Shown piece by piece: positions 8,086-13,271 of a stretch of 15,135 nucleotides of DNA. This DNA is from CAZRIP01 sp964600165 (GTDB taxonomy: Bacteria; Elusimicrobiota; Elusimicrobia; UBA1565; UBA9628): assembly GCA_964600165.1 (NCBI GenBank), contig CAZRIP010000098.1:1-15135 (forward strand), read 5' to 3'. The translations under genes were made by a program, and so were the position numbers. The notes below the pieces were generated by a model. The model had not been told where the DNA came from. It did not search any database and saw only the letters and a program-made list of their open reading frames with translations. Position 1 is the first letter of the stretch, and each line of letters starts with the position of its first letter.

Positions 8086-8146
8086 CGAGTCCTCTCAGTC
8101 TAGGGGATGGCTCTGGACTCGGGGGACTCTGGCCGTGAGATCGGGT

Positions 8147-8770
8147 TCATCGCAGCTCGAAGCGGATCGGGATCGTGGCGCGGCAGGCCACGGGCTTTCC
8201 CGAGGCGTCGTAGGCGGGGGAGAACACCGCCTCTTGGATCTTGCGCAGCGCCACCTCGTTGAAGACCGGGTAGCTGCCCTCGAGGAGCTTGGCGTCGCGC
8301 ACGCGGCCCTCGGCGTCGATGACGATGGAGAGAAGCACGCGGCCGTCCTTTCCCTGCTGGCGGGCCACGCTCGGGTAATCGCGCGAGGTGATGAAATTGG
8401 AGAGCCAGCGCGGCTTGCGCGCCGTTTGGGACGCCGGGACGTAGTCGCCGCGGCCCGTCGCGTCGCCCCCGCCGCCCGTTCCCGCCGGGGCGCCGGCCGG
8501 CGCGGAGGCGGCCGCCTCGGGCTCGGGCGCGGCGGGCGCGGGGGCCGGCGCCGGGGCCTTGCCGGCCTTGGGCAGCGTCCACTTCGGCGCGGGCTTGGCG
8601 TAGCCGCCGCCGCGGTTGGGGGCGGTCATCGGCATCATGGAGAGATCGAGCTCGGCGACGACCGGCGGGAGGCTCTTCCCCAGGTGGACCCAGCCGAGGA
8701 GCAGCGCCGCCGCCGCGCCGTGCGCGAGGACGGACTGCCCGACCGCCGAGCCCGGGAGGAGCCTAAGCAC
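8147..8770 (-). CDS. tonB: TonB energy-transducing protein
   Basis: A 207-residue TonB. A single N-terminal membrane anchor lies at about residues 10-30 (VGQSVLAHGAAAALLLGWV, with the usual Ser/His pair). A Pro/Ala/Glu-rich periplasm-spanning region covers about 59-98 (KAPAPAPAPAAPEPEA), and a glycine-rich hinge follows (97-108). The TonB C-terminal domain is at about 125-207, with DYPSVARQQGKDGRVLLSIVI and the final strand RATIPIRFEL. It couples the ExbB-ExbD proton channel to outer-membrane receptors. Start is GTG at 8770, which overlaps the exbD stop by 8 bp. It is on the short side for TonB, mostly because the Pro-rich spacer is short. The neighbouring receptors are the natural partners. 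Confidence 0.93.
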   Translation of the reverse strand: MLRLLPGSAVGQSVLAHGAAAALLLGWVHLGKSLPPVVAELDLSMMPMTAPNRGGGYAKPAPKWTLPKAGKAPAPAPAPAAPEPEAAASAPAGAPAGTGGGGDATGRGDYVPASQTARKPRWLSNFITSRDYPSVARQQGKDGRVLLSIVIDAEGRVRDAKLLEGSYPVFNEVALRKIQEAVFSPAYDASGKPVACRATIPIRFELR

Positions 8771-9173
8771 CGGTGCGTTCCGCGGCCAAGCCGACGCGCG
8801 TGACGCCGGCCTGCCGGATCGAGTCGAGGACCTCGACGATCTTGGTGTAAGGCAGCTTGCCGTCGGCGGCGAGAGTCACGCGCACGCCGGGGTTGGCCTT
8901 CGACTCGCGCGACAGGCTCTCCTTGAGCCCGGCGACGTCTACGGCGCGGTCCATCAGCTTGATCGCGCCCGAGGCCTCGATCGAGACCGTCAACGCGGCC
9001 GAGGCCGGAGCCTCCGCCGTCGCCGCTTGGGGGATGTTGACCTTGAGCTCGGAGTCGGAGGCGAGCTTGGCCGTCACCATGAAGATGATCAGCAGCACGA
9101 GCATGATGTCGACCATCGGGGTCACGTTGATCCCGGTGACCGTGCCGTCTTCCGAGAGGTCGTGCGCGCTCAT
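8763..9173 (-). CDS. exbD: ExbD/TolR-type proton channel subunit
   Basis: A 136-residue ExbD. A short cytoplasmic N-terminus is followed by INVTPMVDIMLVLLIIFMV (15-33), the single transmembrane helix with the essential Asp (D22) that carries protons. The periplasmic domain (about 45-136) has the usual VNIPQA and GVRVTLAADGKLPY ... KIVEVLDSIRQAGV pattern. With ExbB it forms the motor that energises TonB. The gene starts in an ATGA overlap with exbB and ends overlapping tonB. The context beside tonB and siderophore receptors favours ExbD over TolR. Confidence 0.94.
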   Translation of the reverse strand: MSAHDLSEDGTVTGINVTPMVDIMLVLLIIFMVTAKLASDSELKVNIPQAATAEAPASAALTVSIEASGAIKLMDRAVDVAGLKESLSRESKANPGVRVTLAADGKLPYTKIVEVLDSIRQAGVTRVGLAAERTGA

Positions 9174-9832
9174 GCTTGCACCGCCTCGCGCGCGGGGCGC
9201 GGCGCGTCCTTGCGTGAAGAGTCCTTGAGGAAGACGAGCACGAGGTGGACGACGCCTTGGGCGGCGGACAGCCGCCGTTTGAGCCGGGTCTGGAAGTAGT
9301 TGTTGGCGGCGACGGCCGGAATGGCGACCAAGATGCCGAAGGCCGTGGCGACGAGCGCCGAGGAGATGCCCGCCATCACGACGGCCGAGCCCGACGCGCC
9401 GGTGACGGCGAGGTCGTTGAAGGCCTTGATGATGCCGAGGACCGTGCCGAAGAGCCCGACGAAAGGCGCGTTGTTGCCGAGGGTTCCGAGCACGATCAGG
9501 TTCTTCTCGAGCGCGGAGCGCTCGCGGATGAGCCGCCCCGTCATCGCTTCCTGCGCCGCGGCCGCGCCCTTGGAGGCGTTCTCGAGGCCGGCCAGCGCCA
9601 CGCGCGCCTCCATCCCGGCGGCGCCTTCGGCCGCCCGGCGCGCGCCGTGCAGATCGGAGGCGTTGAGCCGCCGCGCGAGCTCGTCCTGGAAAGAGTCGAA
9701 ACCGTCGGCGCCCTCGCGAAAAGCCCGCCAGCGCTCGATCATGACCGACAGCGAGGCCACGCTCGCCGCGATCAGCACCCAGAGGACCCACACGTCGCCC
9801 GCCAACGCGGCCTTCTTGAACAGTTCGGTCAT
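9170..9832 (-). CDS. exbB: ExbB/MotA-TolQ-type proton channel subunit
   Basis: A 220-residue polytopic inner-membrane protein. Transmembrane helix 1 is at about 13-32. A cytoplasmic stretch follows (35-110). Helix 2 at about 112-136 contains NNAPFVGLFGTVLGIIKAF, the most conserved ExbB/TolQ segment, and helix 3 at about 150-175 contains SSALVATAFGILVAIPAV. The chosen ATG (9832) is preceded by AAGGAG with 8-nt spacing. An in-frame ATG-like upstream extension of 23 residues (to 9901) lies entirely inside the preceding zinc-ribbon gene and has no family similarity, so it is rejected. The gene overlaps its neighbours by ATGA on both sides. With ExbD and TonB it forms the energy-coupling complex for the receptors of this operon. 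Confidence 0.94.
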   Translation of the reverse strand: MTELFKKAALAGDVWVLWVLIAASVASLSVMIERWRAFREGADGFDSFQDELARRLNASDLHGARRAAEGAAGMEARVALAGLENASKGAAAAQEAMTGRLIRERSALEKNLIVLGTLGNNAPFVGLFGTVLGIIKAFNDLAVTGASGSAVVMAGISSALVATAFGILVAIPAVAANNYFQTRLKRRLSAAQGVVHLVLVFLKDSSRKDAPRPAREAVQA

Positions 9833-9993
9833 GCCACTTTCTCCTTTAATAAAGCGCCGCCGTCCCAGGGGATGATCTGGAGACGACGGCAGCGCTTGCA
9901 CTTGAGCTCGACGCCGGAGCTCGTGACTCGGGCCAGCAGTTGGCCGCAGCAGCAGCGACGCTCGGCCGAGTCCCTATTGATATTGAGATTCAT
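9829..9993 (-). CDS. Small Com-like zinc-ribbon protein heading the uptake operon
   Basis: A 54-residue protein with RCCCGQLLARV (13-23) and ELKCKRCRRLQII (29-41). This CxC plus CxxC arrangement around a 'LLAR...G.ELKC.RC' core matches the Com family of small zinc-binding proteins first known from phage Mu, where Com activates translation of mom. Relatives on bacterial chromosomes have no well-defined role. The frame is open to an ATG at 10014, but that codon overlaps the predicted -10 box and would lie upstream of the predicted transcript start, so I chose ATG 9993. The resulting mRNA would be nearly leaderless. The stop overlaps the exbB start as ATGA. Nucleic-acid binding or metal sensing is inferred from the fold. 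The first knuckle has three consecutive Cys, so which pair binds zinc is uncertain. Confidence 0.7.
   Translation of the reverse strand: MNLNINRDSAERRCCCGQLLARVTSSGVELKCKRCRRLQIIPWDGGALLKEKVA
9841..9846 (-). promoter_or_regulatory. Ribosome binding site fixing the exbB start
   Basis: AAGGAG on the - strand, 8 nt before the ATG at 9832. It lies inside the end of the zinc-ribbon gene and supports this exbB start over the longer in-frame alternative. Confidence 0.75.
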
Positions 9994-10000
9994 TCTCAAT
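9982..10000. promoter_or_regulatory. Fur-like operator 1 (over transcript start)
   Basis: The - strand reads ATTGAGAATGAATCTCAAT, a 9-1-9 inverted repeat with one mismatched pair, and the flanking bases extend it to perfect 8-bp arms TATTGAGA/TCTCAATA around a 5-nt centre (9981-10001). The 9-1-9 geometry and the TGAGAAT core resemble Fur boxes. It covers the predicted transcript start and the chosen start codon of the zinc-ribbon gene. A further half-site ATTGATATT overlaps it at 9976-9984. Binding protein identity is inferred from the motif and the iron-uptake genes downstream. Confidence 0.7.
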
Positions 10001-10004
10001 AAGG

Positions 10005-10034
10005 ATTTTAGCATGAAGCCTTATTGAAATGCAA
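10005..10034 (-). promoter_or_regulatory. Sigma70-like promoter of the iron/metal uptake operon
   Basis: On the - strand, TTGCAT (10034-10029) and TAAAAT (10010-10005) are separated by 18 nt, and the -10 is preceded by TG to give an extended TGnTAAAAT. The predicted transcript start is near 9998, about 5 nt before the ATG at 9993. It sits in a markedly AT-rich island within GC-rich surroundings and lies between two Fur-like operators. Confidence 0.65.
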
Positions 10035-10045
10035 TCTCAATAAGG
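10019..10045. promoter_or_regulatory. Fur-like operator 2 (over the -35 box)
   Basis: A 27-bp element has perfect 9-bp arms CCTTATTGA (10019-10027) and TCAATAAGG (10037-10045). Its core ATTGAAATGCAATCTCAAT (10023-10041) is again a 9-1-9 repeat (7 of 9 pairs) related to operator 1. It covers the -35 box of the operon promoter. Its centre is 41 bp from that of operator 1, close to four helical turns, so two dimers would bind the same DNA face. Confidence 0.65.
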
Positions 10046-10060
10046 CCCAGCGCGGACGCG

Positions 10061-10900
10061 CTAGTTCTTCTGCTCTTTGGCGCCGACGTCCGCCGACGGG
10101 TTGTCGAGGCGCTGAATGATCATCTCGAAGTAGTCGACCGGGTAGGCGCCCTTGACCGGGATGCCGTTGAGCAGGAAGCCCGGAGTGCCCTGGAAGCCGT
10201 AGGAGTGCGCCTCGTCCTCGTCGGCCTGGATCTTGTCCATGACCTTCTGGCTCGCGGCGTCGGCCTCGAGCTTCTTGACGTCCAGGCCCAGCTCCTTGGC
10301 GGTCTTCTTGAAGAAGTCGTCGCCGAGCGCCTGCTGGTTTTGGAACATCTTGTCGTGCAGCTCCCAGGCCTTCTCGGGAGACTGCAGAGCCGCGGCCTCG
10401 AACCATTTCGCGGCCGGCAGGGCCTGCGGGTGCATCGGCAGCGGGAGGTCCTTGTAAACGAAGCGCAGGTCGTTGCCGTACTTCTTGCGCAGGGCCTCGA
10501 CGGTCTGGTAGCCGCGGCCGCAATACGGGCACTGGAAGTCCGAGTACTCGACGAGCGTGTATTTCGCGTCCTTGTTTCCGCGGATGCGCGAGACGTCCGG
10601 CAGGACGGGTTTCTTCGGGCTCTTGAAGGAATCCTCGAAGTCCTTCTTCTCCTGCTCTTCCTCGTCCTTGCGCCGCTTGTCGTTCTCTTCCTGCGCGGCT
10701 TGGCTGACGATCTCGAAGACCTCTTGGCGGTGATCGCGGATGAAATCGAGGAGCGCCTGCGGGTGCGCGTCGAGCTCCTTCTTGAGGGAGTCGTCGGCGG
10801 CGGCCTTGGCGGCGGCTTTCTTCTTGGGCGCGGCGGCGGCGGCGGCATGGGCGGCGGAAGAGAGGAGCAAGGCGGCGAGGACGGCGAGCGTGGTTTTCAT
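10061..10900 (-). CDS. DsbA-family thiol-disulfide protein with ScsC-like N-terminal helical region
   Basis: A 279-residue periplasmic protein. Residues 1-19 are a signal peptide (cleavage near AHA), followed by a Lys/Ala-rich linker (25-36). A charged helical region (about 38-92, LDAHPQALLDFIRDHRQEVF ...) resembles the N-terminal oligomerisation segment of ScsC-type proteins. The thioredoxin/DsbA domain is at about 110-266, with the catalytic CPYC at 124-127, LVEYSDFQCPYC ahead of it and the cis-Pro loop GTP at 238-240. A GTG at 10921 would add seven residues, but the ATG at 10900 has AAGGAG 9 nt upstream and gives a proper signal peptide. It lies 17 bp after the TlpA-type gene. It probably isomerises or oxidises disulfides in exported proteins. 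No DsbB/DsbD-type redox partner is present in the window. Confidence 0.88.
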   Translation of the reverse strand: MKTTLAVLAALLLSSAAHAAAAAAPKKKAAAKAAADDSLKKELDAHPQALLDFIRDHRQEVFEIVSQAAQEENDKRRKDEEEQEKKDFEDSFKSPKKPVLPDVSRIRGNKDAKYTLVEYSDFQCPYCGRGYQTVEALRKKYGNDLRFVYKDLPLPMHPQALPAAKWFEAAALQSPEKAWELHDKMFQNQQALGDDFFKKTAKELGLDVKKLEADAASQKVMDKIQADEDEAHSYGFQGTPGFLLNGIPVKGAYPVDYFEMIIQRLDNPSADVGAKEQKN

Positions 10901-10909
10901 CCTGTTTTT

Positions 10910-10915
10910 CTCCTT
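10910..10915 (-). promoter_or_regulatory. Ribosome binding site fixing the DsbA-family start
   Basis: AAGGAG on the - strand, 9 nt before the ATG at 10900. It decides against the upstream GTG at 10921, which would contain this site inside the coding sequence. Confidence 0.75.
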
Positions 10916-10917
10916 CG

Positions 10918-11430
10918 TCACGTTTTCGAGATCAGATTGAGAATATCATTTTCGACGGCCGGCTCGTCGATGGGGCCGTGATAGACGCGCTGCAGCACGC
11001 CTTTGCGGTCGATCAGGTAGCTCACGGGCAGCCCGTAGACGCCGTAGCTCACCGCCGTCGCGCGGTCGGAAAGCGCGATGGGAAACGACGGGTTGTAGCG
11101 CGCGATGAAGGACATCACGGGCTTGCGGCCGCCTTCGTCGACGGACAGCGCGAGGACCGTGAACCCCTTGTCCTTGAGCCGCGCATGGAGACGGTCGAGG
11201 TCCGGCATCTCGTATTTGCAGGCCCCGCACCAGCTGGCCCAGAAGTTGAGCAGCACGACCTGGCCTTTATAGCGCGAAAGCGAGACGACTTGGCCGCCCA
11301 GGTCCGCGACCTGGAAATCGGGCGCCGGCGCCAGGGCGATGGGGTCCGCCGAACGAGCCGGGCGCCGCGCGATCGAGACCGCGGCGACCAGGCCTGCGAG
11401 CGCGGCGAGGGTCAGGAGGTTGCGGCGCAT
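10918..11430 (-). CDS. TlpA/ResA-like membrane-anchored thioredoxin
   Basis: A 170-residue protein with an N-terminal hydrophobic segment (about 4-20, after MRRN) that serves as anchor or signal peptide, then a thioredoxin-fold domain (about 33-168). VVLLNFWASWCGACKYEMPDL contains the redox centre C68-G-A-C71, and GLPVSYLIDRKG (133-144) holds the cis-proline (P135). This is the TlpA/ResA pattern; such proteins reduce or relay electrons to periplasmic thiols, for example in cytochrome c or copper-centre maturation. No conventional Shine-Dalgarno is visible before the ATG. An extended -10-like sequence immediately upstream suggests a leaderless transcript. It is followed directly by the DsbA-family gene, giving a two-gene thiol-redox unit reminiscent of ScsD/ScsC pairs. 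Confidence 0.88.
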   Translation of the reverse strand: MRRNLLTLAALAGLVAAVSIARRPARSADPIALAPAPDFQVADLGGQVVSLSRYKGQVVLLNFWASWCGACKYEMPDLDRLHARLKDKGFTVLALSVDEGGRKPVMSFIARYNPSFPIALSDRATAVSYGVYGLPVSYLIDRKGVLQRVYHGPIDEPAVENDILNLISKT

Positions 11431-11436
11431 CGGTTC

Positions 11437-11445
11437 ATGATACCA
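11437..11445 (-). promoter_or_regulatory. Extended -10-like element before the TlpA-type gene
   Basis: TGGTATCAT on the - strand is an extended -10 (TGnTATCAT). With usual spacing transcription would begin at about 11430, the A of the start codon. No convincing -35 is visible, because that position falls in the T-rich tail of the preceding terminator. Confidence 0.4.
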
Positions 11446-11455
11446 AACAATAAAA

Positions 11456-11484
11456 AGCCCCTGTGCGCGCAGCGCACAGGGGCT
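11456..11484 (-). terminator. Strong intrinsic terminator between the TetR gene and the thiol-redox genes
   Basis: AGCCCCTGTGCGC (11484-11472 on the - strand) pairs perfectly with GCGCACAGGGGCT (11468-11456) over 13 bp with a 3-nt loop. The last pair is followed on the - strand by a T run (TTTTTATT counted from 11456). This is a textbook rho-independent terminator for transcripts coming from the TetR gene. It may instead be part of an attenuator. Confidence 0.9.
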
Positions 11485-11507
11485 GGATGCTCACTTCGTT
11501 AGCACCC
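11485..11507 (-). promoter_or_regulatory. Hairpin directly abutting the terminator
   Basis: In the - strand RNA, GGGUGCUAAC and GUGAGCAUCC pair over ten positions with one G-U and one A-G mismatch around a GAA loop. The 5' arm contains the last Gly-Cys-stop codons of the nine-codon mini-ORF, and the 3' arm ends one base before the terminator hairpin begins. Two stacked hairpins after a mini-ORF is the layout of a leader-peptide attenuator, but that role is inferred. Confidence 0.45.
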
Positions 11508-11528
11508 GCAGGGAGTCTTCGGACCCAT
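11499..11528 (-). CDS. Nine-residue mini-ORF MGPKTPCGC, candidate leader peptide
   Basis: ATG at 11528 to TAA at 11501-11499 encodes MGPKTPCGC. GGAGGGA lies on the - strand at 11542-11536, inside the last codons of the TetR gene, with 9 nt between GGAGG and the ATG; the TetR stop is only 4 nt upstream. So ribosome loading is well supported by sequence, better than for tetR itself. Two of the last three sense codons are Cys (TGC GGG TGC), and the downstream genes encode CxxC thiol oxidoreductases. It could be a Cys-sensing leader, a short functional peptide, or chance: a nine-codon frame with an RBS is not rare. Confidence 0.35.
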   Translation of the reverse strand: MGPKTPCGC

Positions 11529-11532
11529 GGTA

Positions 11533-12162
11533 TTATCCCTCCGTGTTTACGGATTCGGCCGAAGCGGCCGTCTTATGCTGCGTCAAAATGCTCTTCGCCA
11601 CGGCGCCGACACGCGCGAAGACCGTGGCGTCGCGCTCGGCGCGGGCCAGCAGGATCGCTCCTTCATAAAGCGACAAGATCGCCTCGGCGGTCCCCTTGGG
11701 GTCTAGGCCGGGGCCGAACATGCCCGCCTTCTGGGCGCGCGAGAGGCATCCTGCCATCCCGCCCGCCCATTCCTTGAAAAAGTCGCCGACGCGCTGGCGG
11801 AACTTCTCGTTGACGTCGCTCATCTCGACGGCGACGTTGCCGATGAAGCAGCCGGCCTTGCAGCCGTTGCCCGTGAACAGCTCGCCGCAGCGCTCGAACA
11901 TCGCGCCGACGGCGGCGACGGGATCGCCCTGCGCGCAGAGCGGCTCCACGCGCCGCTCGCGAAACTCCTGCAGCTTCCAATCGAGGACGGCCAGCGCCAT
12001 CTCCTCTTTGGACCCGAAATGATGGAAGAGGTTCGCCTTCGTCATCCCGCAGTACTGAGCGATCGTCTCCATCGAGGTCGCGTGATAGCCGTGCAGATGG
12101 AGCTGGTGCTCGACTTGCTCCAAAATCCTCTGGCGGCAGGCGACGTCGGGTTTTCGTCCCAT
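11533..12162 (-). CDS. TetR/AcrR-family transcriptional repressor
   Basis: A 209-residue regulator. The N-terminal TetR_N domain (about 8-55) includes the helix-turn-helix TSMETIAQYCGMTKANLFHHF (29-49). The C-terminal ligand domain contains KAGCFIGNVAVEMSD (102-116) followed by FRQRVGDFFKEW (121-132), a pattern shared with NemR-like and related repressors. Seven Cys are present (residues 9, 38, 76, 92, 101, 105, 139), including C101 and C105 close together, so sensing of electrophiles or oxidants is possible. A 14-bp palindrome lies just upstream over the start of the transcript, indicating autorepression. No Shine-Dalgarno is visible before the ATG. The gene ends within the Shine-Dalgarno of the mini-ORF. 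The ligand and other targets are unknown. Confidence 0.9.
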   Translation of the reverse strand: MGRKPDVACRQRILEQVEHQLHLHGYHATSMETIAQYCGMTKANLFHHFGSKEEMALAVLDWKLQEFRERRVEPLCAQGDPVAAVGAMFERCGELFTGNGCKAGCFIGNVAVEMSDVNEKFRQRVGDFFKEWAGGMAGCLSRAQKAGMFGPGLDPKGTAEAILSLYEGAILLARAERDATVFARVGAVAKSILTQHKTAASAESVNTEG

Positions 12163-12169
12163 ATTTGAT

Positions 12170-12183
12170 TAACCGGTCGGTTA
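12170..12183. promoter_or_regulatory. TetR-type palindromic operator
   Basis: TAACCGGTCGGTTA consists of perfect 6-bp arms TAACCG/CGGTTA around GT. It lies 7 bp before the tetR start codon and just downstream of the predicted transcript start. The size and position are typical of an autoregulatory TetR-family operator. No second copy was seen at the other promoters in the window. Confidence 0.75.
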
Positions 12184-12191
12184 GTAACCAA

Positions 12192-12221
12192 ATAATACCA
12201 TGAGAAGCCCGGGCTTGTCAA
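12192..12221 (-). promoter_or_regulatory. Sigma70 promoter of the tetR gene
   Basis: On the - strand TTGACA (12221-12216) and TATTAT (12197-12192) are 18 nt apart, giving a predicted start near 12185 and a 5' leader of about 23 nt that carries the palindromic operator. The -35 hexamer is a perfect consensus and lies in the loop of the nrdB terminator hairpin. Confidence 0.75.
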
Positions 12222-12232
12222 GGCCCGGGCTT
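12205..12232 (-). terminator. Hairpin terminator after nrdB
   Basis: AAGCCCGGGC (12205-12214) and GCCCGGGCTT (12223-12232) form a perfect 10-bp GC-rich stem with an 8-nt loop, starting 6 nt after the nrdB stop. The tail on the - strand is only CTTCTC, so the U-tract is weak. It is likely the end of the nrdAB transcript, perhaps with Rho assistance. Confidence 0.65.
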
Positions 12233-12238
12233 TCCCCT

Positions 12239-13237
12239 TTAGAAGCTTTCGCCGAAGCCGACTTCGCCGGTCACGCCGGTCTGGTAGGCCGAGACGCGCC
12301 GCTCGAAGAAGTTCGCCAGCTCCTGGACGTCCTGCAGCTCCATGAAGTTGAACGGGTTCTTGGAGCCGTAGACCGGCGGGATGCCGAGCACGGCCAGGCG
12401 CTGGTCGGCGATGAACTGCAGGTACTGCCGCATGTCGCGCGCCGAGAGGCCGGCGACGCCGAACTGCAGCACGTCCTCGCCGAAGGCCATCTCGCACTCG
12501 ACGGCTTCCTTGATCATTTGTGTCACGCGCGCGTCGAGATCGGCGTCGAAGAGGTCCGGCTGCTCCTCGCGGACCGTCTTGATGACTTCGTAGGCGAACT
12601 GGATGTGCATGCTCTCGTCGCGGAACACCCAGTTCGTTCCCCCGGCCAAGCCGTTGAGCAGGCCCTTCGATCGGAGAAAGTAGACGTAAGCGAACGCGGC
12701 GAAGAAGAACAGGCCCTCGATGCAGCTGGCGAAGCAGATCAAGTTGAGCAGGAACTGCTTCTTCTGCTCCTTGGTCTCCGTGCGCTCGAGCGAGTAGATC
12801 GACTCGATCCATTTGAAGCAGAACTCCGCCTTTTTCTTGATCGAGGGGATGTTGTCGATGGCCGCGAAGGCCTGCGCGCGCTCGCGCTGGTCGGGGATAT
12901 AGGTGTCGAGCAGCGTCAGATAAAAGTCGACGTGGACGGCTTCCTCGAAGAGCTGGCGAGACAAGTAGACGCGCGCTTCGGGCGAGTTGATGTGCTTATA
13001 GAGGTTCAATACGAGATTGTTCGAGACGATCGAGTCGCCGGTCGCGAAAAACGCGACGATTCGGTTGATCAGGTGGCGCTCGGCGGGGGTGAGCTTGGTG
13101 TGCAGATCGGTGATGTCGTGGGAGAAGTCGACCTCCTCGACGGTCCAGGTGTTCTTGATCGCCGCCTTGTAGAGGTCGAAGAACTGCGGGTACTTCATCG
13201 GGCGCAGCGTGAGGTTGAGTCCTGGGTCTAATAGCAT
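12239..13237 (-). CDS. nrdB: Class I ribonucleotide reductase, radical-generating beta subunit
   Basis: A 332-residue ferritin-like protein that forms the radical cofactor for NrdA in the reduction of ribonucleotides to deoxyribonucleotides. All expected carboxylate and His ligands are visible: D68 (FFATGDSIV), E99 and H102 (FEEAVHVDFY), E174 (SCIEGLFF), E208 and H211 (FRDESMH). The radical tyrosine is present at Y106, four residues after H102, so this is a Tyr-radical (class Ia/Ib-like) enzyme rather than the Phe-substituted chlamydial type. The C-terminus (GEVGFGESF) fits the tail that docks on the alpha subunit. AGGAGA lies 5 nt upstream of the ATG. The gene begins 34 bp after nrdA and is followed by a hairpin terminator. 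Confidence 0.96.
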   Translation of the reverse strand: MLLDPGLNLTLRPMKYPQFFDLYKAAIKNTWTVEEVDFSHDITDLHTKLTPAERHLINRIVAFFATGDSIVSNNLVLNLYKHINSPEARVYLSRQLFEEAVHVDFYLTLLDTYIPDQRERAQAFAAIDNIPSIKKKAEFCFKWIESIYSLERTETKEQKKQFLLNLICFASCIEGLFFFAAFAYVYFLRSKGLLNGLAGGTNWVFRDESMHIQFAYEVIKTVREEQPDLFDADLDARVTQMIKEAVECEMAFGEDVLQFGVAGLSARDMRQYLQFIADQRLAVLGIPPVYGSKNPFNFMELQDVQELANFFERRVSAYQTGVTGEVGFGESF

Positions 13238-13271
13238 AGAGCTCTCCTGAGGGTCAGCGCGTCATTGCGGA

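Noticed and set aside
5989..8103. 704-codon open frame on the + strand opposite the siderophore receptor
   Set aside because: Low-complexity Arg/Val/Gly/Ala-rich translation with no domain, exactly antisense to a well-supported receptor gene; long antisense frames are expected at this GC content.
8086..8146. Separate promoter for the siderophore receptor in the 61-bp gap after tonB
   Set aside because: The gap is GC-rich, with a Shine-Dalgarno but no -10/-35-like pair or Fur-like repeat.
9833..9901. 23-residue upstream extension of exbB
   Set aside because: It overlaps the zinc-ribbon gene, is not hydrophobic and has no family similarity, while ATG 9832 has a good ribosome binding site.
10049..10062. 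AGCGCG-GA-CGCGCT palindrome at the end of the DsbA-family gene as a terminator
   Set aside because: The stem is only five or six bases with a very tight loop and no T-tract, so it is not a convincing terminator.
10901..10921. GTG start for the DsbA-family gene overlapping the previous stop as GTGA
   Set aside because: The frame is possible, but the AAGGAG and signal-peptide structure point to ATG 10900.
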